Assembly (NCBI GenBank): GCA_034387635.1
Contig: JAOANU010000034.1
Span: forward strand, 21,669-85,668
DNA length: 64,000 bases
Direction of reading: 5' to 3'
Source: Rhodosporidiobolus odoratus
Lineage: Eukaryota > Basidiomycota > Microbotryomycetes > Sporidiobolales > Sporidiobolaceae
Positions 36,055 through 47,161 of this stretch are shown one piece after another. Position numbers and translations under genes: made by a program. Under the pieces are notes generated by a model. It did not search any database. It worked only from the letters and a program-made list of their open reading frames with translations, and was not told where the DNA came from. How positions within the stretch are numbered: position 1 is the stretch's first letter; each line of letters starts with the position of its first letter.

Positions 36055-36669
36055 ACAGACACTCTTTTGTTTCCGGTACACGCCTCGTCGCGTCGACTCG
36101 TCGGTGTTCTCGTGTCACCTCTGTTTCGCTCCTTGAAGTTGCCCCCACCCTGCGTTCTCCGTCGTGCCTTCCCTCCTTGTCCACAATCGCAGTATGCCGG
36201 TGTCCTGGCCCAGCGTTGTGTTGGGGCTCACCTCTCCGTCGTTGATTCGTTTTCTTGCCGCTTGCCTCGTCAATCCCCTTGTATGGCCATCGTTGTCCGA
36301 GATTGCAAGAAGAAAAAAGACGTTGAGGTGCATATCGTGACTGGTTGGTCAGTTGAGAGAGAGAATCGGTTAGCGAGTTTAGGAATCGGCGGTGGGGCGG
36401 GTTGGTTGGTTGAAGGAACTGGGCAGTCCTCTCCCGTTCTCTATTCGCTACCGATACTGATACTGATACTGGGACGTGTCTAAGTATACTCCTATTGACT
36501 GGGGGCATTAGGACTAGTCACATCGACACTCGTTTACATATACACGTTCACTCGACTTGGCTCGTCCTCACTCGTCCCGTCGAGACGCGCTCAGTCCTCC
36601 TTCCTTCTCCTCTCTCTCCTTCTCTCCTCTCTCTCCCTGTCCCTGTCCCAGTCCAGCTAGTGACCAGTC
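36055..36669. other. Intergenic region between DNM1 and the membrane protein gene
   Basis: No gene recognised. CT-rich runs between about 36590 and 36660 (TCCTCTCTCTCC, CCTGTCCCTGTCCCAG) immediately precede the next start, consistent with a pyrimidine-rich fungal promoter/5' UTR. Confidence 0.5.
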
Positions 36670-38994
36670 ATGGTACACCATCCACCTACTCTGTCTCACC
36701 ATGCCCCCACCAAACGTCAATTGACTGCTCCCGCCATGGGTCAACCCGATTCATCTTCTTCAAACAACTCAAACAACAACTCGCCTCAAGATCCGCTCAC
36801 TACAGCACAACAAGCAGCTACTACTACAGCAGCTGCACCCGTAGCTCCTACCACTACTACGACCGCAGCAAACACCGCCGTGTCTTCTTCTTCCCCCGCC
36901 AACGATCAACCCGAGTCTTCCTCTTCTCCCTCGTCGTCTTCCTCTTCTTCTGCCTCGGCCGCTGCCCCAGACCAAGCCGTGTCGAGTTCAACCACGTCGT
37001 CGACCCCGAATGCGGTTTCCACGGGTCAGACTTCGACCGCTCAGGTCGACAGCAGTGGCCCGTCCAGTTCGACTAGCGCTCAGCCAGAGAGTACGTCGGA
37101 TCTCGCTGCCTCCCTCGTCAGCATGCAGCAGCTGTGACCTGCAGTATTCCTCGACTGACTTTGCGCCTTTTTTTCACCCTCCCCTTGTGTTTCCCTTTCT
37201 GTTCCCAATTTCGATGATCCCACCTCTTGTAAATTCCTGTCGATAGCCACGGCTTCCTCGTCTTCCTCTGCGGGCGATGAAGCATCGGCTACTTCTGTAT
37301 GTGCCAGGCTCCCTCTGCCGTTTGACCTCCAATTCCCGTGTTGACTCTTCCTCTTCCTCCATGGTCAACACCACCTCTACCTTTCTGCCTTCCCTCCCGT
37401 ATCCACCCATAGCGCGCCAACTCCACCACTGCTGCCGCCCCGAGCGCCTTTACCACCGTCGTCCTCGTGTCCGGCTCGTCCCTCACCTCGACCGGGTCCA
37501 TGACCGCCTCGTCCGGTCTTGCTTCCGGCTCGACGGCCGCCGACTACGGAACGGGCAGCGGAAGTGGGATGAGTACGGGGGCGGTCGTAGGCGCTGTTGC
37601 CGGTGCCATAGTCGGGATCGTGCTGATCGCTGCGGCTGGAGTTTGGGTGTTCAAGCGGGTGCGTCGCTTGCTCCAGTCCTTTCTCTCCCTTTCATTCCCG
37701 GCCCTGCAAGCTGACCTTTATTCCGTCCTTCATTCAGTTCAACCGCTCCGACGACGAGGACGATCAGATCTCGCCCTTTGACAAGGACGACTTCCGTCGT
37801 CAATCGGTCATGCTCGACGACGTCGACACCCACTCTCTCCGTTCTTACGGAGCCGGACCTTCTCTCGGCATGGGTATGGGAGGCATGAGCGGAATGGGCA
37901 TGATGGGCATGGGAATGGGTCCTCCTCCCCCTGGACACGGGTTCCACTCTCCCCAGATGAGCGAACATTCCCTCCAATCTTTCCAAGGTGGAGGTGGGGG
38001 CGAGATGGGTTACGGCTCCTCGGGAGGAGGAGGAGGAGGAGGGGTGGTGAGGTCCAACACGATGATGACCCAAGGAGGAGGAGGGGGTGGGCCACTGCCC
38101 GGATTGGCGAGAGGTGGATCGTTGAACAGTCCTAGACCGCCTACCATGATTGGGAATCACTTTGCCGCTCATCAACATCAGCAACACCAGTTCGAACAGC
38201 AACAGCAGCAGCAGCAGCAGGCGTATGGATCCATGATGCCGTCGTTCCAACCCGGTCAGATTGTCAACCCGTCGGCTGCTATGTCCCCCCCTCAAGCTTT
38301 CGGGGGGTTCCCTCCTTCGCCTCGAGGCTTCTCCTCCCCCGGACCTGTAGGAGGAGAGGTGTACCGAAGAGGACCCCCCTCGCCGATTCAGATCCAGACT
38401 CAGGGTGGACTCGCCCCTTACCCCTCTCTCCCCCTCCCCCTCTCGCGCGGTCCCAGCCCCCACCCTCACGGAGCGGACTTGAACCGAGCCAACTCGAACG
38501 CTTCGGCCTACTCGCAATACTCGAACGGGAACGGAAGCGGCGAGGGAGGCGAGTTTGTTCCTGCCGCGCTCAGGCCGGGAGGGAGTGGGTTCGTCGGCGG
38601 AGGAGGAGGTGGTGGTGGTGGGGTAGGGGGGATGGGAGCGGTTTACGAGCACGAGGAGGATCACTCGACTGCGGAGGGGACGGGACCGAGGAGTGGGACG
38701 CCTACCAACGCCAACGTTCAACAAGTCTTTTCCTCCTCCTCCGCTCCTGCGGGACAGCAGCAGCAGCAACAGCAGCGTCAGAGGGAGGAGAGTTTAGGGG
38801 CGTTTGGAGCGCAAGCGGGCAGGAGGAGGGAGTTTAGTGAAGGGTTGGACTTTGGGTTTGAGGAGAGACGAGATGGGGAGCGGAATGGAGCAAGTGCGGG
38901 TCGGGGAACTGGGAAGGAGAGGAGGAGGTTGAGTGTACGGAATGGAGGGTTGGATGGGGGGGAGGACGAGGACGCTTATGGCGGGATGCACTAA
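36670..38994 (+). CDS. Ser/Thr-rich single-pass membrane protein, sensor-like
   Basis: Exons 36670-37090, 37247-37296, 37413-37658 and 37738-38994 stay in phase and give 657 residues. The N-terminal ~220 residues are Ser/Thr/Pro/Ala-rich low complexity, as expected for an O-mannosylated extracellular stalk. A single transmembrane helix follows (GAVVGAVAGAIVGIVLIAAA) with a basic stop-transfer WVFKRFNR. The long cytosolic part is acidic at first (SDDEDDQISPFDKDD), then low complexity: Gly-Met repeats, Gly runs, poly-Gln (about 38196-38220) and proline-rich segments. The architecture resembles fungal Mid2/Wsc-like wall sensors or axial-budding-type proteins, but no cysteine-rich WSC domain is seen and no clear signal peptide precedes the stalk. 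The MVHHPP start is the first ATG; MGQPDS at 36736 is an alternative. Confidence 0.7.
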
Positions 38995-40206
38995 GTCTGT
39001 GCGTTATCTATCTCTTTCTCCCTCGCGTGCGCGCTCTCTCTCTCTCGAGCTCGCTCGAGAGAGAAACTTCCTCGCTTTCGCGTGTGCTGTAACCCTGCTG
39101 TTCCCTACTAGCTCTGACTGACCCCATCTTTTCCCTCCCTTCCCTTCTTCCCTTTCTCCGCGCGTTTGTCACCCTCCTCGCCGCAGTACCCGCCCGCTTT
39201 CCTAAGCTTAACCGCTCGCTCCACTTTCCTGATCTCAAACCTGCCACTACTATACTACGACTACCTTCCTACTCCACGGACCTTCTTTCTCCGCCTTCGA
39301 CTCGGACTCGATGATACCCCTCTTCCCTTCCCTTCCCTTCCCTTCAGTTTCGTCTTTCGTCAATCGCCTCTCTCCCGATCCGTCTTCTGTTCCCTTGCGC
39401 CGACCCCCCCAGTCTCCTTACCATTCCGTGCTCACCTCGCCTCGCGCCTCGCGCCTCACGACTCGCAGCCTCCACACTCGTTCCTTCTTGCCCTAGTCAG
39501 TATCTCACTCGCTCGTCCTTTCGTCTTTCCCTAGCCTTAGCGCGACCTCTTCTCATCTCCCTGAAGCGAGGTTGCAGCAGCTGCCCCCCCTTTTTTCTCT
39601 TCTACCACTTTATTCTTCGTTCGTCGGTGGTCGGTGTCGAATGCTACGCCGTGCGCCCTCAATTGATCAATCAGTCGTAGAGCCATATCTGTTCCACTCG
39701 TTTCTTCCTTCCTTCCTTCTTGTCAGTATACCCAGCCCACCCCCGATCTAGCTACGTAGGCCGCCTCTTTTGTCTGGTCTCGCCCTCTCGCCCTTCTCGG
39801 CCAGCCAGTCTGTCTCTCTCATTCTCTTGCCTGCTTCCTCTTCTGTCAAAGAGAGAGCGAGCGAGAGAGAGAGAGAGAGAGAGAGAGACTTGTTCGAGAT
39901 GACCCAAGTCAGGCAAAAAAGTCGATGAGAGCTCGGAGGGCGCGCGTCCTGCTCTGCTTCAAGGGACAACCAAAAGACACAGACACGGAGCCAGGGCATT
40001 GCGACACGGCACTGCGGATCGACGGTAACAGGGTGACAGGATACTTTTACGCTAGATAGAAGATAGAAGAAACACAACAGTTCAACGAAAGGATGATTGG
40101 GGTAGACCGGAAAACCCGCACGCGCACGCGCCACGTGGAGACTCAGCCTTGCGAATGGAATGGTCCATCCCGGCCCGAGGCGTGTTGAGTCGAGCTTGGA
40201 AAAAGT
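38995..40206. other. Intergenic region with CT/GA microsatellites
   Basis: No gene seen in about 1.2 kb. It is pyrimidine-rich on the plus strand. It has a (CT)n tract at about 39030-39045 running into the palindrome CTCTCTCGAGCTCGCTCGAGAGAG, a TTCCC(T) repeat at about 39322-39345, and a (GA)n tract at 39863-39888. It must hold the 3' ends of the converging membrane protein and SDR genes. Confidence 0.6.
39863..39888. repeat. (GA)n microsatellite
   Basis: Uninterrupted GA dinucleotides, preceded by an interrupted GAGAGAGCGAGC stretch from 39851. Confidence 0.9.
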
Positions 40207-41912
40207 CACATCTTGGCCATCCTACTCCCGCCGTCGATGCGGATGACTGCCCAAAGTGTAGGTCGTGGTCGTTAGGATGTTGTGCGAGGGTGAGGGGGTT
40301 TGGGCGGCGTCGAGTCCGTGAGGGAGGAGCAAGGCAAGGGCAAAGATGAAGGCAAGGAGGGAGAGGAGGCGGGCGAGAGAAGAGAAGGGAAGGGAAGGCA
40401 AGGGAAAACAAGAGAAAGGGCAAAAGACGAGGCGGTCAGTCCCACCCACCATAACCCCAGCGCAGCTGCGCCGTCCCATATACAGTACGATCGTGAACGA
40501 GAGGACAAGCGGAAGAGAGAGGAACCGGACTCGGACGGGGAACGTACCCCCTCCGTTCAAGTACCCGTTCTCGACGATTCCAACGGCCAGTTTCGCATAT
40601 TCGTCGGCACGGCCGAAGCGGGGTGGGAAGAGGGTCGTCGACAGGAGGGAGGTGCGGGCTCTGTGGATACCTTTGGGGTCAGTCACACTGCGGCGGGGAA
40701 AGTGGAGGAAGGGCGAGATGGAGGAAGCTGCAAAAGCTGATGCACTTTTCCGGGGTATTGTTGCCCATGCTTGTGGCGAACAGCGATGGAGCTATGCAGA
40801 CGACTCTGACCCCTGCGAGCGGAACAAGAGTCAGCACAACAAGTTTTGCGTCATGGTCAGCCAGTCCAAGTGAGATGGCACCCAGCCACCCAAAGCGGGA
40901 CAGCGATTGCTCGACAAAGAGAGCCTCGGAAAAACAACGCACCATACCTCGCTAGATCCCTTGCCATAGGCAATACCATCCCCTCGACCCCGGCCTTGCT
41001 ACTAGCATAAGCCAACTGACCCATCTGCCCCTCAGTAGCGCTGACACTACTTGTCAGAATGATGACACCTTGATCCTCCTCGGCTTGTGGTGGTCGAGAG
41101 GATCGAGAGGACATAGGTTCTGATGCAGAGGAGTGGAGGGAAGACAGGTATTGCTGGACTAGGTGGGAGGCAACTTGCGTGGCGATTAGGAAGGTTCCGA
41201 GGAGGTTGATGCGGTGGACTTCAGAGAAATTGTCTGCGGGGTGGGAAGGGGTTCAGAGGCGAGACGAGCCGGTCGTGAAGGTTTGCACAAGGGGGGTAAG
41301 TGAAGAGGCGGGAAGAAACGGAGGACACGGGTCAATCAGTCTCGGTGGAGCAAAAGGTTGGATGGCAGGAGAGTTAGCGGAATTACGTGGGAGTCGAGCT
41401 CTGCTCACCGAAAGAGAAGGGCTCTCCATCGTGGCCGACAGTCTGCAAGCCGAAGAGCGCGGTGCCAAGTCAGTACAGCTCGCGAGGAGCCCGAAGAACG
41501 AACGAAAGCCCAGCAGCTGCGGCCGAGAAAGCGGGCGAGCGACACGCACCTTTCCAGCGATACCGACGCCACCACAGTGCACCACCCCGCCCCACTTTCT
41601 CCCTTTCCACTTGTTCTTGACCTCGCCCAGCGCGTCCTTGACGCTCTCCTCATCCCCGACATCGCACTCTGCATAGAATACCCTCTCGGCCCGTTCAGCT
41701 GCTGTGACAACTTCAGGTGCGCCGTGGGTGAAGGCGCTTGTGGAGTCCTGCGCGTCCCTGCTGGAGGATGAGGAGGTAAACGACCCAGCGGGTGGGGGAT
41801 TGAGGTCGAGTACGGCGACGAAAGCTCTTTTGGCCAGCAGATCTCGTGATGTGGCTAGCCCCAGACCTGAAGAGCCACCTGTGACGATATAGACCAGGCC
41901 GTCGAGGTGCAT
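40207..41912 (-). CDS. Short-chain dehydrogenase, 3-hydroxyacyl-CoA dehydrogenase type-2 (HSD10)-like
   Basis: NAD(P)-dependent classical SDR. On the minus strand the start is ATG at 41910-41912, reading MHLDGLVYIVTGGSSGLGLA (TGxxxGxG cofactor site), then VAVLDLNPP, DVGDEESVKDAL, VVHCGGVGIAGK (NAG-like block), NLLGTFLIATQV and GVIILTSSVSATEGQMGQ (catalytic Ser). The YASSKAG segment gives the YxxxK pair, followed by LPMARDLARYG, VRVVCIAPSLFATSM and EYAKLAVGIVENGYLNGG. The end is VIRIDGGSRMAKM with TGA at complement 40207-40209. The PG/SLF, LNGE-like and IRxDG blocks match HSD17B10 relatives, which act in mitochondrial isoleucine/short-chain 3-hydroxyacyl-CoA oxidation. About seven exons with short introns; inner borders not all fixed. 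A Ser/Thr/Asp-rich insertion after the second strand (SFTSSSSSRDAQD) is not usual for the family. Confidence 0.88.
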
Positions 41913-42333
41913 GACGAGGGAGAGGTGTCGGAGGAGGGATCGAGGTGGAGAAGCGGTATTACGAGGAAGACGGTCAAGGGCGCTGGGCGGGTCTGGAGGG
42001 GTACAAGCAGGTTACGAGCTAGCTCCTGTTTACGTCTGAGGTGTGCTTGTACCAGCGAAGTTTGTGTATGGATCGCAAAACGAGGGAAACAGCGAAAGAT
42101 CGAATGTCCGACCGGCCTCTTCCGGCTCTCTTGTAACAGCCGTCGAACCGCCGCAAAATACGCACAGGGAGTACTGTACGCGTAATCGGGCGTATGGACT
42201 ACTCTCCGACGTTACTCCAAGATTCCTCCGGCTGCAATTCAACGGGGTCGGTCTCTTCAGCCGTCGCTACAACCACTCGCACTCGCATTCAACTCGCACG
42301 ATACGTTCCAAGACTACGCCCAAAGCTTGAAAG

Positions 42334-43332
42334 ATGATGCAATCCGCTATACAAGCCAGCCCGCTCCCTCCCCCAACGCTCTCGTCGGGTCAACCTCCAC
42401 CACCCGCCCAACCTCCAAACGCCGTCGACTCTGCGTCAACACATTCTGTCCCTGTGCAGTCCAGCTCAACATTTTCCCAAGTGTTGTCGGCACCCCCGAC
42501 TACCGGCGCGTCCACTGCCCCACCTTCACGGCCGACTTCATGTCAATCAACACCTCCTCCACTCCCCAGCACCGACAAGTTCGACAACCCGCTTAGCGAC
42601 GCTGCACGAGCCGCAAAGTCTGCGAGTCAGTGGAACGGGCTGCTGAGGTGGGCAAGGGGCGCAAGGTTGGCCCAAGGTGGGGTGAGTGGAGGGTGGGATT
42701 GGGGGTCGGGAAGGTGGGTTGCATGTCCTTCAGCTCTCTGTCACGCGTGTGGGAGCTACAGCGATGAGAGGCAGCAGGTCCAGCGGCAGCTGCGAGTTCC
42801 GCGTCGTCGTGAACCGCGGCCTTTTTTTCCGCTTGTTGTTTGACGGTTGGGAGACCCGACAGACCCCGACAGACGGCGCTGACGGTTTCTACATGCACCG
42901 ATCACAGCTATCACGTACCGCGAAACTCACCAGAGTACTGGAGCGGCGTGGAAAAGGCGCCAGTGTAGGTCTTTTTGTTTCCTTTTCCTTCTTGTTTTTG
43001 CCATCAGCCTTCCTCGCCGCCTCAAGCTGCGGATGGGAGCGCCAGTGACAATCGCATATGCGCTCTTGACGCAACAAGCTAGGGCGACGACGACTTGCTT
43101 GCAACTTCCGCTTCACCTTCCTTTCTCTGCTGTCAGGTTCCGCTGCTGACTTTAACCAGACATGCTATGCAGAGATCCCTCCGCCCCTCGTACTACAACC
43201 CGCCCCAGAACCATCTCTTCCCACCCCGTCGGCCTCGACTCGGACGAGGAGGAACACCTGCAGGAGAATCTGAGCGGACGACCACGAAGGCGAGGCGCGG
43301 CGAGGGCGGGAGCGTACGCGGAGCAACTGTAA
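42334..43332 (+). CDS. Hypothetical protein, exon structure unresolved
   Basis: A proline/serine-rich opening (MMQSAIQASPLPPPTLSS) leads to a helix-forming segment, KFDNPLSDAARAAKSASQWN then GLLRWARGARLAQG, before a GTGAGT donor near 42680. Downstream coding-like pieces include EYWSGVEKAPV (about 42925-42965), GAPVTIAYALLTQQARATTT (about 43030-43085) and an acidic C-terminal frame DSDEEEHLQENLSG ending in TAA at 43330-43332. I could not find a splice plan that joins all of these in phase, so only the first exon and the general extent are supported. No family recognised. It is divergent to the SDR gene, with about 420 bp between starts. Confidence 0.4.
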
Positions 43333-44006
43333 GGGAGGGCTGAGCTTGGTTGTATGTTGTCTTTCGGCAGGAAGACGGGGTTCTGACCGAGAGTGCTGTT
43401 CTCCGCTGCCGACGTGCGAGTCGGTTGCGCGGTCCTTTTTTTTCATTTTTATTTTTCGAAGGCCAGCTGAGTCAACCTTACACGCACAGCAGCTGTAGGT
43501 ACAACGACCACTACGAGCTTCTCGAGCATGAGAAGAGAGAGGAAAAGAAGGGAGAAAACGTTTCGTTCAGTCGACACCGGTTCAGCCGGCCTCCTCTAGT
43601 GTTCGTCTGCAAGACGTGCTCGAGAAAGAGGCTTGGTGACCGCATGGAATGGACCTACTTAAGTGTTCGCTGAGTATTGGCGGTCGTCTCCTGTCGTTTT
43701 CGTCCGCCTGTATTGAGCGAAGAAGTCGAGGATGCGACAAGAGGCCGTGGCCTCAGGACGAGTCGGTCCATCGAAGTGCACGATGTGGCAACAGGTTTGT
43801 ACAGTGACGTTTTGCTAGCGCAAGCTCGTCCAGCAGTGTCAATACAGGACGCGATCATGGTCCTGCATCGTAAGTGACTAGCTACGTATGCGGGTATCAG
43901 CTCGTGAGCTAGAATGTAAGTCGCAGACGGTACTAGATCACATATCGTGTAGCTGGAAGGTTTCAGCAACGGCACGCGAGCAGATCGAGCAGAGAAAGGA
44001 AGGGTT
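43333..44006. other. Intergenic left flank of the transposon
   Basis: No gene recognised. There is a T-rich run near 43437-43457. The sequence ends ...GGGTTTA at the transposon insertion site. No part of the right-flank F-box-like frame is visible here. Confidence 0.5.
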
Positions 44007-44008
44007 TA
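44007..44008. other. TA target-site duplication, left
   Basis: The TA dinucleotide directly outside the left CAG terminus. The matching TA is at 47409-47410. This is the expected target duplication for the Tc1/mariner superfamily. Confidence 0.85.
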
Positions 44009-44255
44009 CAGCCACTTTGAAAATGGAGCGGACTGGCCTCGATTTCGCGAGTTAATTAGAAACCGCTCTATCTCATCGTCACTTCACTTGTAGGCTTCGA
44101 GAATAGTACCGTTGTAAAGCTCTGATTGAGGGCTATCGAGCCATGCTAGTCTCGTGGCGATCGGAGCAAGTTGAGAAACCGCCTCCTCCCACCGTCTCCG
44201 CCGCCCCACTTCGCTCCTTCTCTCCTTCTGACATGTCATCACTCTACTCGATTCT
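44009..44255 (+). repeat. Left terminal inverted repeat (247 bp)
   Basis: Starts CAGCCACTTTG and ends ...CTCTACTCGATTCT, identical by eye to the reverse complement of 47162-47408. The inner edge is 36 bp from the ATG of the accessory gene, so the TIR probably contains that gene's promoter. Confidence 0.95.
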
Positions 44256-44291
44256 CCTGTACTCTATTCGCCTTTCTACCTGTATATAGTG

Positions 44292-45984
44292 ATGGCGCGC
44301 AAGAAGGTCAACAGCTTGCCCGCGGACCATAGTTGTGCGCTCTTTCCCTCTTCCCTTCGCTGTTTTGTCCTTTCCCGCTGATGTTCCTGAATCTCTAGTC
44401 GAGCTTGCTGTACTGTACAAAGTGAAGAACAAGACGCCTGTGAGGCTCGAGACTCACATGGTCTTCCGCTTCACCCAGAATGAGGCCGGACAGATTTATC
44501 ATCAGGATGACCGTAACGTTCTTCTCAAGAAGGTTCTCGAGCTTCATGGGCTGGGGAAGGACTACGAGGTTCGCGTGGAAGTTGCCGCTGGGTACGGCTT
44601 CGTTACATCGGACGTCTACCTCCGCTCGTCCTAATTTCTGTTTTTGCTCTTTCTCGCTTACAGGGACGAGGAAGATGAGGGTAGCGAGGACGAAGACGTC
44701 CCTGGCGAGGATGAACAACCCACTACCAAGTACCGCTGGCTTCCTTTTGGGTACTGTCAGCTCAAACAGGAGTGAGCATTCGTTTCCCTTCCTTTTGAAT
44801 GGAAAATGCTCATGCCTTGAACTGGTAGCACAACTCCCCAAGCCTCCTCGCTCAAGACCGTTCGCACACTCAACCAATACTTCTCCTTCCGCAACGACAT
44901 CGCTGACTACATCAGCACCGCCGGAAAGGCGATAAAAGGTGGGATTTTCATCCTCCTCGACGCTGACCTGATGACCGAATTCAAGGTCAGTTTCAGTTCC
45001 TCGCTCGATCAGCATCAGTTTTTGATATATACTTCACTCTGACAGATCAAGCGCGCTTCGAAAAAGCGTAATGGTGGTGGGATTGGTCTCGGAGACGTCA
45101 CTGGTCATGGAAAGGCAAGTTCTTCGATAACTTATCTCCGCATCGCTATTTCTTGTCCCTCGCAGCGCTTCAAGGAAAATCACGACTGGGATGATACGAC
45201 AAGTGCTGTCATCGCGAAGCATGAAGAGCTCGAAAAACAACACTCGCAGGGAGTCACAGGTGAGGATTCCCCTTTCCCCTGGCGCCGTAGGCGATTGCTG
45301 ATTTCCTTGCGGGAATGATAGACGCTGATGGCAATCCCGTCCGCATGACCTGGCGCTGCTGGAGGCTCTGGGCGCTCGCTGTGGTGATTTTCTTCCAGTC
45401 TCTTTTACCCCTTTTTGCCTTCTAAGTCACGGCTCCTCACTCCGCAGACTCAAGGTGAAGCCACTATGGATACACCCCCTTCGAACCTGCCGTACGAATC
45501 AGCTCCGGACGCTCGTGGAACCCGCCGCGGTGGAGCTAGAGCTGGCTCGTCTTCTTCCGGGCTCTCGATCTCTCCCGATACCGCTGCCGCTTTCGGGAAG
45601 GGTATCGGAGATGCGATTGGGCTTGCTTTGGGCGGGAGGCGCGGTGCGGAACAGCAGCACGGCGAGCCTGACGATGAAGATGGCTCTGACGATGAAGACG
45701 GTCTGATGCGCTTTATAGAGTAATTTTGCCCTTTTCCTGCCAACTCTCCTCATACTGACGTCGAATTCTATGTCAGCTACCTCGAAGTCTACGTACCGGA
45801 CGCCGACAAGCGTATCTGGGAGCACATGAAGCAGGAATACCTCGGACCTTTCAGCCTCAAGCAACTCAGCTACTCGGACCTCAAGAAAGATTTCGAAGAC
45901 GCTGGCTATGAGATCGTGGGGCAGGATGTCTCGAAGATCCTGAAGTATGCGAAGCGTGCGCGTAAGTTGCAGCGCGAGGACTGA
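44292..45984 (+). CDS. Transposon accessory protein of unknown function
   Basis: Nine exons in one phase: 44292-44334, 44399-44591, 44664-44771, 44829-44985, 45046-45114, 45166-45259, 45322-45383, 45448-45719 and 45777-45984, giving 401 residues. It starts MARKKVNSLPADHS. The N-terminal part (VELAVLYKVKNKT, HMVFRFTQNEAGQIYHQDD) leads to an acidic patch (DEEDEGSEDEDVPGEDE), a middle part (FRNDIADYISTAGKAIK, KRASKKRNGGGIGLGDVTG), a Ser/Gly/Arg linker with SISPDTAAAFGKGIGDAIG and a second acidic patch. The C-terminal helical region (YLEVYVPDADKRIWEHMKQE, LKQLSYSDLKKDFEDAGYEI, ILKYAKRARKLQ) has the leucine/glycine spacing of a SAM-like domain; that is inference. Exon 5 ends in a GC donor. A strong GTAAGT at 45962 allows an alternative last exon (46028-46062) that would overlap the transposase stop. 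No DDE or other nuclease motif is seen. Confidence 0.72.
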
Positions 45985-46048
45985 GTTGCATTTCCACTTG
46001 TTTTCCTCTCCCCCGCTTCTTGCCAAGAGGCTCGAGCAAAAGGCTATT

Positions 46049-47128
46049 TCAGGCTTCTGTGAAGCAGTATCCCGCGTGTATCGCCCAGCTCTCCGCCAGC
46101 TCCGGCCCAATCTCCATCATTATGTCCGACAAAACAAGGCTGGCTCTCCCCGCATCCGCAAACAGATGCTGGTCTCGCTCACACCTCCTCTTGATCCACC
46201 CGAAGGCTTCCTCGATCGGATTGTAGTCCGGACTATACGGAGGTAGGAGAACAAGAGCGATGCCTGCACGGAACAAAGGTGAGAACTTGTCGCAGGAGGA
46301 AAAGGAACGAAAGCTTGCCTGCATCCGCCAATAGCTCCATGGCATCCGGGTTACTGTGGCAGGTCGCGTTGTCGACAACCAATGTATCGTAGCCCTCGGA
46401 TGCAGCCACAGGAAGCTGTAAGAAGGGAAAATTAGCTGCAATCAGCGGACCTTCTCAAAACGGGAAAAACTGACCACGACATCCTCTACGAAGTCATAGA
46501 AGCGCTCTTGGGTCACTGAGCCTTCGTAGAAGTGCCAACCTCGTATGCCCTCAACGGTGAGCAAAGGAAGGATCGAGAGGCGCGAGCCTCGGACGAACGG
46601 AAACTTCATGCGGATTCTCCTCCCGGAAGGGGCCCATCCTGTCGTCCTACGAGCCCACTTCGACCAGAAAGCACTCTCGTCAGCCCACATGATGCGGCGG
46701 ATATCGATGTCGCCGAAGATAAAGCGGAATTGCTGCCGATAAGCTGCATTGCGCTCTTGAGCTTCCTTCGAGATCTGCTCGTAGGTCCAGCCTCGACGCT
46801 TCAACTCCTTCCAGATCGTGCTGAGGGATACAGAGAGGTTGCGATCGGTGGAGAGAAGGGACTGCATCTCATCCAGATACATGGTTGGCTGAAGAGCAAG
46901 GCAGGCAGAAAGGTAGGAAAAGTCAGAGTCTCTCATGAGACGCTTGCGACCGGCAGGAAGGGTGAAAGGGTTCATCGTCGTGCCGAAGGAGGTGTAAAGC
47001 TTAAGAGTGCGATAGTAACAAGTCCTCTTGATGTCCAAATACTTGCAGACCTTCTTGCGGGATAGGCGATGGGAGAAGACTAGATCGGGAATACGAGCTT
47101 TTATGTGCTGGCAGATGAAGCGGTCCAT
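46049..47128 (-). CDS. DDE transposase, IS630/Tc1-mariner superfamily
   Basis: Cuts and rejoins the element ends. Three exons on the complement: 46475-47128, 46319-46415 and 46049-46263, total 966 nt, 321 residues. The N-terminal ~120 residues are a helix-turn-helix-type region (LSRKKVCKYLDIKRTCYYRT, and after a linker YLDEMQSLLSTDRNLSVSLS, a paired-like second half). The catalytic core has MWADESAFW (first Asp), LVVDNATCHSNPDAMELL (second Asp) and LLPPYSPDYNPIEEAFGWIK (third acidic residue, Glu of NPIE), the canonical DDE_3 pattern. Exon 2 ends with a GC donor (GCAAGC..GTGCAG, 55-nt intron), a minor but accepted splice class. The ATG lies 33 bp inside the right TIR, and the stop nearly meets the accessory gene's stop. 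The frame has no lesions. Confidence 0.93.
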
Positions 47129-47161
47129 ATCTGTACGTGTACTGGGCTGTGTCCGAGAGGC

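Noticed and set aside
37651..38769. 372-codon minus-strand frame opposite the membrane protein gene
   Set aside because: Low-complexity shadow of Gly/Gln/Ser-rich codons; splice-consistent plus-strand gene explains the region.
44395..45015. 206-codon minus-strand frame inside the transposon
   Set aside because: Antisense of the accessory gene exons and introns; contains no motif and ignores the splice signals.
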